A DNA stretch of 45,770 nt from Sphingomonadaceae bacterium (GTDB lineage: Bacteria; Pseudomonadota; Alphaproteobacteria; Sphingomonadales; Sphingomonadaceae). The stretch spans positions 1 through 45,770 of the forward strand of contig CANJCQ010000030.1 of assembly GCA_947473355.1 (NCBI GenBank), in the 5' to 3' direction. Of this stretch, positions 34,885 to 42,755 are shown piece by piece. Both the position numbers and the translations under genes were made by a program. The notes under the pieces were generated by a model, which made no database searches, was not told the DNA's origin, and saw only the letters and a program-made list of their open reading frames with translations. Positions within the stretch are counted from its first letter, which is position 1. Every line of letters starts with the position of its first letter.

Positions 34885-35430
34885 CTATGCCGCCTGGGCG
34901 GCCTGTGCCGCAGGCGCATCGTCCAGCATCGCCGCGCGAAACTGCGCTGCGGCGGACTGCGCCCGCGCGCGCAATTCGGCTTCACTCGCGCTGCCGATAG
35001 GATGGTCGACAATCGCCCAGTCGATATCCGCCATGCCGCTCAGCCTGGCCATGGTGCCGACCGCTTCGGTGAAGGGCGGGGTGCTGATCAGGAAGGCGGG
35101 GATGCCGCGCCGTTCAAGCGCGACAGCATTGGCAATCCCAGAGGAACTGCAGGCTCCGCAATCGCCATTGGCAAGGATGACGACGTCGCAGGCATCGACT
35201 TTGCCCCATTCGTTCTCCGCCATCAGGTTTTGCGGGGAATAGGTTCCCGGCTCGACATTGAAGCTGAAATCCTTTGCCAGTTCATCGGCGATCATGTGCA
35301 AGATGCGATCTGCGTTCAACTTGCCGTTGCTGAACAGGCCAAGGCGCTTGCCATCGAGCGAACCGGGGCGCGGCGGCCGCGCGGTGTTCATCTCCACCGA
35401 TTCCTGAACGGGGTTGAGGAATCTTTGCAT
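34885..35430 (-). CDS. UGSC-family-like protein with Cys in the selenocysteine position
   Basis: A 181-residue protein with the segment VVILANGDCGACSSSGIANA. This resembles the UGSC family, where a selenocysteine-Gly-Ser-Cys motif marks a possible redox centre; here the positions read Cys91-Gly-Ala-Cys94. The flanking ALERRGIPAFLIST also fits. No in-frame TGA is needed, so this is a non-seleno form. The start at 35430 follows AAGGAG by 6 bases; an upstream ATG at 35445 lacks that spacing. It is the first gene of an operon with the 366-residue protein, the NifU-like protein and an MFS carrier. The reaction is unknown. Confidence 0.7.
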   Translation of the reverse strand: MQRFLNPVQESVEMNTARPPRPGSLDGKRLGLFSNGKLNADRILHMIADELAKDFSFNVEPGTYSPQNLMAENEWGKVDACDVVILANGDCGACSSSGIANAVALERRGIPAFLISTPPFTEAVGTMARLSGMADIDWAIVDHPIGSASEAELRARAQSAAAQFRAAMLDDAPAAQAAQAA

Positions 35431-35491
35431 GAAATACTCCTTCATCGTTGCATTTCTGGAATTGGAGCGCATGATGCCACGCTGACAACCA

Positions 35492-35513
35492 TTCGATAAT
35501 CAAAATTTTCGAA
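35492..35513. promoter_or_regulatory. AT-rich imperfect palindrome between divergent operons
   Basis: A 22-base inverted repeat (TTCGA ... TCGAA, about 8 of 11 arm positions matching) lies in the 110-base gap between the UGSC-like operon (leftward) and the exported DUF1592/DUF1552 operon (rightward). It ends 27 bases before the rightward start. It may be an operator or simply promoter DNA; only the symmetry supports it. Confidence 0.3.
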
Positions 35514-35540
35514 CCGGGGAAGTCGGATAGAGAGACGGGG

Positions 35541-36671
35541 ATGTTTGACCGAGTCGAAACGCGGAGATTTTTCTCCATGATGCGGCCGCTGGCGGTCGTG
35601 GCAATTCTCCTGGGCGGCGCTGTCGGGCCAGCGGCTTCGCAGTCGCCCGGGGGCACAATTGGTCTGGTGATCACCGGCTGGCATCATGCCTTGCACGAAA
35701 CGCGCGACCCCAAAAACGAATGCTCAACCGGGCTGACCGCCGGGGATTATGAGAACGTTGCGCTGCAACCCGACTATGCCGAGCTGCGCGCCAAGTTCGG
35801 CCATCCCTTCAGCCGCGGGCCGAATGGCGAGTTGACCAACTATTCGCCGATGTCGGTCGAGGATCGGATCCCGCCTAGCGAGCTCACCACCACAGTGGGC
35901 CATGGCCTCAATCTGGATGGCACCGAAGACGGGCACGCGACCGCCCGGACCTGCCAGCACGCCAAGTTCACCAGCCCCGAAGGAGTCAAGGTCGATAACC
36001 AGCTGGCGCGGGTGGTGGGCTGCACCAAGGGTTGGCGCCGGGATGGCTTTTCGGATTCGTTCTACAACGAGGAAATCTACACCAACCCGATCAACCGCAT
36101 CCTGATCGAGATCACCGGCGTCGATGACGAGCAGAACGACCCTTCAGTCGCCGTGACGATCTACAAGGGTCAGGACCGCATCACGCGCGATCCTTCCGGC
36201 AAATATGTCCCTTATCTCACCCAGCGGATCGACCCCCGTTTCCCCGAATTCAGCTTCACTATGCGCGGCCGGATCGAAGGCGGGGTGCTGATCACCGAGC
36301 CGGACCCCGATGCGGTCGCGCGGCTGCCGATCCGTTGGGTCGCCAAGCCCGCCGAACGCCGCATCCGCGATCTGCAGCTGCGCATCCCGTTGTCCGGGTC
36401 GTGGCCTGAAGGCTTGCTCGCCGGGTACGAGGACACCAAGATCTGGTGGAACAGCCAGAAGAACCATCACATCGCCATGCCAGCCGCGCAGAATAGCCCG
36501 CCCAGCCAATATCGCGCGCTGATGCGCTATGCGGACGGCTATCCCGATCCCAAGAGCCGCCAGTGCACCGCGATCTCGGCGGCTTACCGGATCAGCACAG
36601 TGCGGGCCTTCATCGGCCATCCCGGCGGGCAGCAGCGCATTGCTCGCGCCAGCGGAGGACAAGCGCAGTGA
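35541..36671 (+). CDS. exported protein of unknown function, first gene of the DUF1592/DUF1552 operon
   Basis: A 376-residue protein with an N-terminal signal (RPLAVVAILLGGAVGPAASQ; cleavage probably after AAS). The mature part has HGLNLDGTEDGHATARTCQH, GCTKGWRRDGFSDSFYNEE and INRILIEITGVDDEQNDPSV, which look like a secreted beta-rich domain, and at least four Cys that could form disulfides. No known family was recognised. AGAGAGACGGGG precedes the ATG at 35541; an internal ATG at 35577 is also possible. It overlaps the next gene by four bases (GTGA), so it is an integral part of the operon and may be a binding or enzyme component of its complex. Confidence 0.78.
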   Translation: MFDRVETRRFFSMMRPLAVVAILLGGAVGPAASQSPGGTIGLVITGWHHALHETRDPKNECSTGLTAGDYENVALQPDYAELRAKFGHPFSRGPNGELTNYSPMSVEDRIPPSELTTTVGHGLNLDGTEDGHATARTCQHAKFTSPEGVKVDNQLARVVGCTKGWRRDGFSDSFYNEEIYTNPINRILIEITGVDDEQNDPSVAVTIYKGQDRITRDPSGKYVPYLTQRIDPRFPEFSFTMRGRIEGGVLITEPDPDAVARLPIRWVAKPAERRIRDLQLRIPLSGSWPEGLLAGYEDTKIWWNSQKNHHIAMPAAQNSPPSQYRALMRYADGYPDPKSRQCTAISAAYRISTVRAFIGHPGGQQRIARASGGQAQ

Positions 36672-38398
36672 CCCTGAGTCATTTCACGTCTTTCGCCCGC
36701 AAAGCCGCGCTCGCGGCTGCGGGCGCTGCCCTGCTGCTGGGCTCCGGCCTGAACACGCCCTGGCTCGCACCGGCGACCGCCTCGGCACCGCGCGCCGCCC
36801 CACCGGTGGCCGCTCCGGCCCTGCCGACGATGCGACTGCTGACCCAAAGCCAGTATGCCAACACCATTGCCGATGTGTTCGGCCCGGATATCGTCGCGAA
36901 AGTCAGGTTTGCGCCGGTCAACCGGACCGACGGCCTGCTCGCGATTGGTGCGGCCAGGGCCGGGCTGACCCCGGGTGTGCTCGATCCGCTCGATGCGACT
37001 GCGCGATCGATGGCGCGGCAGATCCTCGACCCCGGCCATCGCGCTCTCTTCCTGCCCTGCCGTCCGCAGGCGGCAAACCAGCGCGATGATGCCTGCGCGC
37101 GGGCGTTCCTGTCTGGCGTGGGGCGGCGGCTCTACCGGCGGGCGATGACCGAGGCGGAGCTTTCAGCGGCGGTTGAAATGGCCGGCCGGGCAGTCGCCCC
37201 CACCGGAGATTTCTATTCCGGCCTTGCCTTCAGCCTGGGCGGCATGCTCGTCTCGCCGCAGTTCCTGTTCATTACGGAAACGGCCACTCGCAGCCTGGGG
37301 GCGGGGGAGGGCATGGTCCTCGATGGCTATTCAAAGGCCTCGCGGCTGAGCTTCCTGCTCTGGGATTCCGCGCCGGACGAGGAACTGATGCGGGCCGCAG
37401 AAAGCGGCAAGCTGGAAAGCCAGGCCGAGCTGCGCCGACAAGTGGTGCGGATGCTGGCCTCGCCGAAATACGAGCGCGGCCTGCGCGCCTTCTTCAGCGA
37501 CTATCTCGATCTGGAGGCCTTTGACACGCTGAGCAAGGATGGCGAAATCTATCCGGCCTTCAGCCTCAAGGTGGCACAGGAAGCTCGCGAACAGATCCTG
37601 CGCACCGTGACCGACCACCTTATGGCGCGCAAGGGCGACTACCGCGACCTGTTCACCACCCGACATACTTTCATGAGTTCAGACCTGGGGGCCATCTACA
37701 AGGTGCCGGTGAACCGGGGATCGCAAGGCTGGGAGCCCTATACTTTTGCACCGGACGATCCGCGCGGCGGCCTGCTCACTCTGGTCGGCTTCCTGGCGCA
37801 GAATTCGCATCCGGGGCGCAGTTCGCCAACCCGGCGGGGCCGGGCACTGCGCGAAATCCTGCTTTGCCAGAAAGTGCCCGATCCGCCACCCAACGTTGAT
37901 TTCTCGGGCTTCGAGGAACCCAGCGCCCGCCTGATGCCGGCGCGCCAGCGGCTGGCGGCGCACTCCACAGTCCCGACCTGCCGGGGCTGCCACGCCCTGA
38001 CCGACCCGATGGGGCTGGCGCTCGAAAACTTCGATGGCGCGGGCCAGTGGCGCAAGACCGAACACGGCATGACGATCGATGCCAGCGGATCGCTGAGCCA
38101 GGTGAAATTTGATGATGCGGTGGACCTTGGCCGCACGGTGCGCGACGAACCTGCCTTGCGCTCCTGCATCGTCGAGCGGCTCTATGGCTACAGCACCGGA
38201 CGATCAGCCACGGCTGGTGACGGGCCTTTTCTGGAATACCTCGTCAGCGATCTTGATCGCCGCGGATACCGCTTCGATGATATGCTGACCTCGATTATCC
38301 TGAGCAAATCGTTCTTTGCCATTGCGTCGGCCGGCAAGGTGCCAGTGGTGGCAAGCAATTCGGGCAAGGATGGGAACAGCCATGCTGATCAAAACTGA
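36668..38398 (+). CDS. exported DUF1592/DUF1588/DUF1585-type protein with a CxxCH motif
   Basis: A 576-residue exported protein. After a signal segment (AALAAAGAALLLGSG) it follows the domain order known from planctomycete 'PSD/PSCyt' proteins: an N-terminal LLTQSQYANTIADVFGPD (DUF1587-like); RAFLSGVGRRLYRRAMTEAE (DUF1595-like); a DUF1592-type block (SFLLWDSAPDEELMRAAESG, FFSDYLDLEAF); a DUF1588-type block ending TCRGCHALTDPMGLALENFD; and a C-terminal DUF1585-type block. Cys438, Cys441 and His442 form a CxxCH motif able to bind haem covalently. The GTG start at 36668 follows GGAGGA by 8 bases and overlaps the previous stop. Its role is unknown; the motif suggests extracytoplasmic redox work. 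Confidence 0.85.
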   Translation: MTLSHFTSFARKAALAAAGAALLLGSGLNTPWLAPATASAPRAAPPVAAPALPTMRLLTQSQYANTIADVFGPDIVAKVRFAPVNRTDGLLAIGAARAGLTPGVLDPLDATARSMARQILDPGHRALFLPCRPQAANQRDDACARAFLSGVGRRLYRRAMTEAELSAAVEMAGRAVAPTGDFYSGLAFSLGGMLVSPQFLFITETATRSLGAGEGMVLDGYSKASRLSFLLWDSAPDEELMRAAESGKLESQAELRRQVVRMLASPKYERGLRAFFSDYLDLEAFDTLSKDGEIYPAFSLKVAQEAREQILRTVTDHLMARKGDYRDLFTTRHTFMSSDLGAIYKVPVNRGSQGWEPYTFAPDDPRGGLLTLVGFLAQNSHPGRSSPTRRGRALREILLCQKVPDPPPNVDFSGFEEPSARLMPARQRLAAHSTVPTCRGCHALTDPMGLALENFDGAGQWRKTEHGMTIDASGSLSQVKFDDAVDLGRTVRDEPALRSCIVERLYGYSTGRSATAGDGPFLEYLVSDLDRRGYRFDDMLTSIILSKSFFAIASAGKVPVVASNSGKDGNSHADQN

Positions 38399-39734
38399 AA
38401 GGCCAAGCCGGCGGCAGGTGCTGCGTGGAGTGCTGAACGGGGCGGCGGTTGCCGTCTCGCTGCCGCTACTCAATGCTTTCCTCGACGGCAACGGGACTGC
38501 CATGGCGGAGACCGGCAAGCCGCTGCCGATGCGCTTCGGCACCTGGTTCTGGGGTCTGGGCGTCGATGATAACGTGTTCGTGCCCAAGACGACCGGCGCA
38601 GGTTTCGATCTTCCCAAACAGCTCGAAGCGCTTGCCGAGGTCCGCCAGCACGTCAACCTGTTCACCAATTTCAACATCTTCAACGACGGGCGGCCCAATC
38701 TTTGCCACTATTCAGGCTGGGTCGCATTGCGCTGCGGCTCGGCGCCAAGCACGCGCCAGTCCAAGCCCGGCCAGAGTCTCGATTGCGCGATATCCGACCG
38801 GATCGGCAGTGGCAGCCGGTTCAGCACGCTCAATCTCGCCGCAACCGGCCGCCCGCGCGACAGCCTCAGCTTCCGCGACGCGGATTCGATGAACCCGGCT
38901 GAAATTTCGGCTTTGGAACTCTACCAGAAAGTGTTCGGGGCCGACTTCGTCAATCCCAACTCGGCCAGCTTCACGCCCGACCCCAAGGTCATGGTCCGCA
39001 AGAGCGTCCTCTCCAGCATCACCGAGCAGAGCAAGGCGCTGGAACAGACTCTCGGCGCAGCCGACCGCGCTCGGCTCGACCAGTACTACACCTCGGTGCG
39101 TGAACTGGAAAACCGGCTGGCCATGCAGCTCGAAAGGCCGCCCGCCGCGCCCAACTGCAAGGTTCCCGGCAAGGCACCCGCTGACATGCCTATTGGCCTC
39201 GACGTCGAGCGTGTCGCCGCGCGGCACAAGGCGATGGTCGACCTGCTGGTGATGGCGCTATCGTGCAACCAGACCAAGGTCTTCAACGTTCTCTATTCGG
39301 ACAGTGGCTCTTCCTTGACCCGCAATGGCCAGGAGAAGACCCACCACGGCTACACCCACGAGGAAGCGATGGACTCCGCGCTTGGCTACCAGCCGAACGC
39401 CTCCTGGTTCGTCGGGCGCGCGATGGAATCCTGGGCCTATCTGATCAAGGCCATGGCCGAAACGCCCGAAGGGGATGGCTCGCTGCTCGATCACTCGCTG
39501 CTTTATGCTCACTCCGACTGCAATCTGGCCAAGACCCATTCGATCGCCGGTATTCCGATGTTCACCGCCGGCAAGCTGAACGGCCGGGTCAAGACCGGCC
39601 TCCATATCGATGGCAAGGCCGAGGCGGGGACCCGGCTGGGCTACACGTTGCAGCGCCTGTTCGATGTGCCGCTGGCCAGCTGGGGGACGCAATCGATGGA
39701 AACCGCCCGCGAACTGGGAGAAATCCTGGTATGA
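38382..39734 (+). CDS. Tat-exported DUF1552-type protein
   Basis: A 450-residue protein of the DUF1552 family, the usual partner of DUF1592/1588 proteins. It has a Tat signal (SRRQVLRGVLNGAAVAVSLP), then FGTWFWGLGVDDNVFVP, FTNFNIFNDG and later KTHHGYTHEEA and HSDCNLAKTHS with several His residues that could bind metal. The start at 38382 overlaps the previous gene by 17 bases, with AAGGA upstream; the next gene overlaps its stop by four bases (ATGA). DUF1552 proteins are distantly similar to exported sulfatase/DUF1501-type proteins, but no catalytic function is established. Tat export implies a folded protein with a cofactor. Confidence 0.85.
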   Translation: MLIKTERPSRRQVLRGVLNGAAVAVSLPLLNAFLDGNGTAMAETGKPLPMRFGTWFWGLGVDDNVFVPKTTGAGFDLPKQLEALAEVRQHVNLFTNFNIFNDGRPNLCHYSGWVALRCGSAPSTRQSKPGQSLDCAISDRIGSGSRFSTLNLAATGRPRDSLSFRDADSMNPAEISALELYQKVFGADFVNPNSASFTPDPKVMVRKSVLSSITEQSKALEQTLGAADRARLDQYYTSVRELENRLAMQLERPPAAPNCKVPGKAPADMPIGLDVERVAARHKAMVDLLVMALSCNQTKVFNVLYSDSGSSLTRNGQEKTHHGYTHEEAMDSALGYQPNASWFVGRAMESWAYLIKAMAETPEGDGSLLDHSLLYAHSDCNLAKTHSIAGIPMFTAGKLNGRVKTGLHIDGKAEAGTRLGYTLQRLFDVPLASWGTQSMETARELGEILV

Positions 39735-40999
39735 TCGCCGAGCCATTGGCGCAGGCGTTGCGCGCGGCACTGGGCTGCATCATGGCGCTTTTGGCCACCG
39801 CAGCCATCGCGGCAGAAAACCCGGTCGGCGCGCCGGTTATGGTGCAGGAGACCGAAGCGGGACCGGTTCTTGCCACCATGGCGGGCATGACTCTTTACAC
39901 CTACCGTCTCGACGAGGCCTCGCCTGGCAAGTCCCGCTGCACCAATACGCGCTACACCATGCAGAATGGCCGGCAGTTCGGGCAGATACCCCTGCCGGCA
40001 GCGCAAAGCCGCAAGACCTGCGCCGAAAAGCGGCCACCCTTTCTTGCCGCTGCGGACGCCGCGCCGGCAGGCGACTGGTCGCTGATCGACCGCAGCGACG
40101 GTGTCAGGCAATGGGCCTACAAGCGAAGCCCACTCTACACCTCCAGCAAGGATCATCGGCCCGGCGACGTCAACGGCAAGGCTTTTATCGGTGACAACAA
40201 CGTTATCTGGGCTCCGGCCATGGCACCGCTCGACTTCCCCCCCGGTTTCAAGCTGGTCCGGCGCGAGGAAGGGCTGGTGCTTGCCACCAGCGACGGCCGC
40301 CCCGCCTATGTGCGGCGCGGGGCGCGCTTGCAGCGGGCAAGTTCAGGCTCTGTCTCGCTGCTCCAGCCGATTGCCGCGCCGGACATTGGCTCGCCGGGCG
40401 GGAAATGGGCTATCGTGGAAGGCGGCGGTCTCAGGCAATATGCCTATGATGGCGAGCCACTCTATGTCCTGCCGGAAGGCTATAGGGCGGCCGATGCCGA
40501 GCAGGAGGGAGGCTGGGCAACGGCTGTCTTCCGCCGCGCGCAAGCCATTCCCCGCCAGTTCCGCACCCGCATTACTCTGGCGGGCAAGGTCTATACCACC
40601 GACAAAGGCATGACGCTCTACAGCTTCTCATGCACTGAATCCGAAGCGGCGGACTATCTGCCATGCGACGATCCCGGCGATGCGGCGGTCTATTGGTCGG
40701 CGCTGTGCGGCGATGCCAAGGAATGTTCGCGCCGCTGGCGTCTATATCGCCCTGCGCCGGGCGCGCGGCCATCGGGCGAATTTACCATTGAAGACGTCTC
40801 CGACCCAACCTTCCTCGATCCCGCCGGAACGACAGCACCGTCGGAAGCGCCAAAAGTGAAGGCCTGGGCCTATCGTGGCAAGCCGCTCTACACTTTCGTT
40901 GACGATGACGAGCCCGGCCAGATCCTGGGCGACTGGATCAATTACTTCGCGCGCTCGTCGTTCGACGCCGTGCTGGTTCCCGGCCCGGGACTTTATTGA
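39731..40999 (+). CDS. exported Lipoprotein_15-type repeat protein
   Basis: A 422-residue protein with a signal peptide (ALGCIMALLATAAIAAENP) and repeats of the PF03640 'secreted repeat of unknown function' type: GMTLYTYRLDEASPGKSRC, WAYKRSPLYTSSKDHRPGDV, YAYDGEPLYVLPEG, GMTLYSFSCTE and WAYRGKPLYTFVDDDEPGQI. There is a Cys within the signal region but no firm lipobox was seen, so lipid attachment is uncertain. It overlaps the DUF1552 gene by four bases and closes the operon. Repeats of this type occur in exported proteins linked to electron transfer; here they accompany a CxxCH protein and a nearby cytochrome c', suggesting a redox role (inference). Confidence 0.83.
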   Translation: MIAEPLAQALRAALGCIMALLATAAIAAENPVGAPVMVQETEAGPVLATMAGMTLYTYRLDEASPGKSRCTNTRYTMQNGRQFGQIPLPAAQSRKTCAEKRPPFLAAADAAPAGDWSLIDRSDGVRQWAYKRSPLYTSSKDHRPGDVNGKAFIGDNNVIWAPAMAPLDFPPGFKLVRREEGLVLATSDGRPAYVRRGARLQRASSGSVSLLQPIAAPDIGSPGGKWAIVEGGGLRQYAYDGEPLYVLPEGYRAADAEQEGGWATAVFRRAQAIPRQFRTRITLAGKVYTTDKGMTLYSFSCTESEAADYLPCDDPGDAAVYWSALCGDAKECSRRWRLYRPAPGARPSGEFTIEDVSDPTFLDPAGTTAPSEAPKVKAWAYRGKPLYTFVDDDEPGQILGDWINYFARSSFDAVLVPGPGLY

Positions 41000-41018
41000 G
41001 TTCGCAGCGCCGGACGGA

Positions 41019-41510
41019 TCAACCGGGCTTCTTTGGCGCCCGATAGAGATCGTGGCATTGCTTGCAGGGCATGGCATCAACCATCAGACCGGTGACTGCC
41101 GCCATATCGCCGGTCTCACCGGCCTTGGCCATGGCATCGGCCTTGCTTGCGAAGCTCTCCATGCGCTGTATGAAATCGTCATGCTGCGTCCAGACTTCGG
41201 GCTTTGACCGGCCGCCGGGAAGTGTGGCGCGAAAGCTCTCCACCGAATCCCTGGCCCCCTTGGCGATCGCCCGCGTCGTTGCGGCCAGCTTGGCCGGCGG
41301 CTCGATCCCGGCGACAATATTGCCCAGCACTTCGCCATCCTTGTCGAGTTGCTCCATGATGAATTGCCGCTCGAAAATCGCACCTTCCGTCTGTTGAGTG
41401 ACGGTCGCGGCATCCGTTGCCGAGACCGAGGGGCCAGCCAGCACCATCCCGACCAAAGCGGCGATGCCCAAACCCATGTTGCGTGCGGTGCGAAAACCAG
41501 ACCCGATCAA
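41019..41510 (-). CDS. cytochrome c'
   Basis: A 163-residue periplasmic haem protein of the cytochrome c' family. It has a signal peptide (GLGIAALVGMVLAGPSVSA), helices typical of the four-helix bundle and the C-terminal haem motif CKQCH (Cys149, Cys152, His153) followed by LYRAPKK. The ATG at 41510 has only a distant AGGA; a second ATG near 41477 would shorten the signal. It converges with the Lipoprotein_15-type gene over a 19-base gap, so the two share no transcript. Cytochromes c' bind NO or take part in electron transfer; it could accept electrons from the exported dehydrogenase or DUF1592 system, but this is inference. Confidence 0.9.
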   Translation of the reverse strand: MIGSGFRTARNMGLGIAALVGMVLAGPSVSATDAATVTQQTEGAIFERQFIMEQLDKDGEVLGNIVAGIEPPAKLAATTRAIAKGARDSVESFRATLPGGRSKPEVWTQHDDFIQRMESFASKADAMAKAGETGDMAAVTGLMVDAMPCKQCHDLYRAPKKPG

Positions 41511-41847
41511 GCTGAGAATTCCTGCTCTTCAATATCAACGATCAGAAGATACCAAGCTCATCCAAGTTGGCGCAATCTGCACCAAGCGAACCTTGCAGAA
41601 GACTATGTCCGACCAAGCCATCGGTCAACCGCTTGAAATGCCTGCTTCTCGAATCATCGATACTAAGCCCGACTTTCTAGATCATTCAATGATCAAATCT
41701 TTCGGCCTTGTTGTCGGCTGGCCGACGGATGGTCTGCAACTGGGACCATGGTTCCAACGGCGATGCGCATTTCCGGCGCGTCGAAACCAAGTTCGGTCTT
41801 ATGGGAGCAAGCGGAAAAAAGTCGCAATGGATAACTCTGCTTCCAAG
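41511..41847. other. 337-base intergenic region, no gene seen
   Basis: Between the cytochrome c' start and the TetR stop no reading frame looks real. The one notable element is the perfect 15-base palindrome GATCATTCAATGATC at 41680-41694. The cytochrome c' promoter should lie in the first part; no convincing -35/-10 pair was identified. Confidence 0.5.
41680..41694. promoter_or_regulatory. perfect 15-base palindrome
   Basis: GATCATTCAATGATC is a perfect inverted repeat about a central C. It lies 170 bases upstream of cytochrome c' and 154 bases past the TetR stop. It could be a regulator site for the cytochrome gene; only symmetry and an intergenic position support this. Confidence 0.35.
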
Positions 41848-42447
41848 CTAAGTGATCGAAGGCAGGATTTTCTCGATCCCGTGATCCCACTGGGCGACGA
41901 AATCGATCATTTCCGGATTGCCCAGCCACAGCGCTTCCAGCCCCAGCATCAGAGCCATCACCGCAGCTGCAGCGATACGGGGGTCTTCAACCTTGCCATT
42001 GAGCATATGGGTGAAGGTTCTCAGCGCCCTGCGATTGCGGTCGCGGAAGAAGGTGTAGGCCGGATGTCCGGGATAGAGTGATTCGATCCGCAACATTGAT
42101 CCCAATCGAAGGATCTCGGGATGCTGGCTACTGTGTGCGACTGTTTCATGCATCAAGCGCTTGAACTCGGCCAGGCCATACTTCTCCAATTCCACCGCGT
42201 CCCTGAATGGCAGACCCTGCCACACCGCCTCGAATTCCCGCCTTTCGCGGTAGTCGAGCACCGCCATTAGAATGGCTTCCTTCGAGCCGAAATGATGCAG
42301 CACGCCCGGCACGGTCAGGGCGCATGCCACAGCTAGGCTCTTGATGCTGAAGCCATAATAGCCGCGCTGGCCGTTGATCGGGATGGCTGCCTCGATGATC
42401 AGTTGCCGCCGATCGGCCAATCGGAGTTGCTTCGGCTCTTTTGCCAA
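41848..42447 (-). CDS. TetR family regulator divergent from a TonB receptor
   Basis: A 199-residue TetR-type protein. The DNA-binding part is LIIEAAIPINGQRGYYGFSI, then KSLAVACALTVPGVLHHFGS with the usual KEAIL after it. The C-terminal ligand domain is unassigned. The only good start is a TTG at 42447, with no clear ribosome-binding site, so it may be made at a low level. It is divergent from the TonB receptor across 308 bases containing a TTGAC-AGG-GTCAA palindrome and probably controls that receptor and itself. Confidence 0.86.
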   Translation of the reverse strand: MAKEPKQLRLADRRQLIIEAAIPINGQRGYYGFSIKSLAVACALTVPGVLHHFGSKEAILMAVLDYRERREFEAVWQGLPFRDAVELEKYGLAEFKRLMHETVAHSSQHPEILRLGSMLRIESLYPGHPAYTFFRDRNRRALRTFTHMLNGKVEDPRIAAAAVMALMLGLEALWLGNPEMIDFVAQWDHGIEKILPSIT

Positions 42448-42755
42448 TGTTCGGTTCCGTATGCTTTCGACGCGTTAGATTGCCAGCCATCGGGCCGGTC
42501 GGTCGGTGTGGCCCTAATGCAACAATTGACAGGGTCAACTCCGAATCCCGCGCTACCACCTTGTCAACTTACCAGGCAATAAGTAAGGATGAAATGAATC
42601 GCGGTCGATGTAATAAGTTTATGTCCGGTATTCCAGCGGTTGCAGGGTCGGATCGGCACAGCAACAGCGGGTGGAGCGACGCGATCGGTGAGCGGTGCCC
42701 GCTGTCGGGCGTTGAGATTTTTCGGGCGAACCAGCCCACGGAGGGAAGAGCTACC
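42448..42755. other. 308-base divergent regulatory region
   Basis: This stretch separates TetR from the TonB receptor. It holds the palindrome at 42526-42538 and, just before the receptor ATG, the ribosome-binding site GGAGGGAAGAG. The receptor's reading frame stays open upstream to 42441, but that extension lacks a signal peptide and is taken as non-coding. A receptor promoter is expected between about 42525 and 42620; no strong pair was found other than TTGACA at 42526-42531, which is within the palindrome. Confidence 0.5.
42526..42538. promoter_or_regulatory. candidate TetR operator TTGAC-AGG-GTCAA
   Basis: TTGACAGGGTCAA has perfect 5-base arms around AGG, 79 bases upstream of the TetR start and 218 bases upstream of the receptor start. 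It includes a consensus -35 hexamer TTGACA, so a protein bound here would block promoter use. A second TTGTCAA-like half-site lies about 25 bases to the right. The binding protein is inferred from position. Confidence 0.5.

Noticed and set aside
35541..35576. Alternative start at 35577 for the first exported protein of the DUF1592 operon
   Set aside because: The 35541 ATG has the better upstream purine-rich site, and both give a signal peptide; kept as a possibility only.
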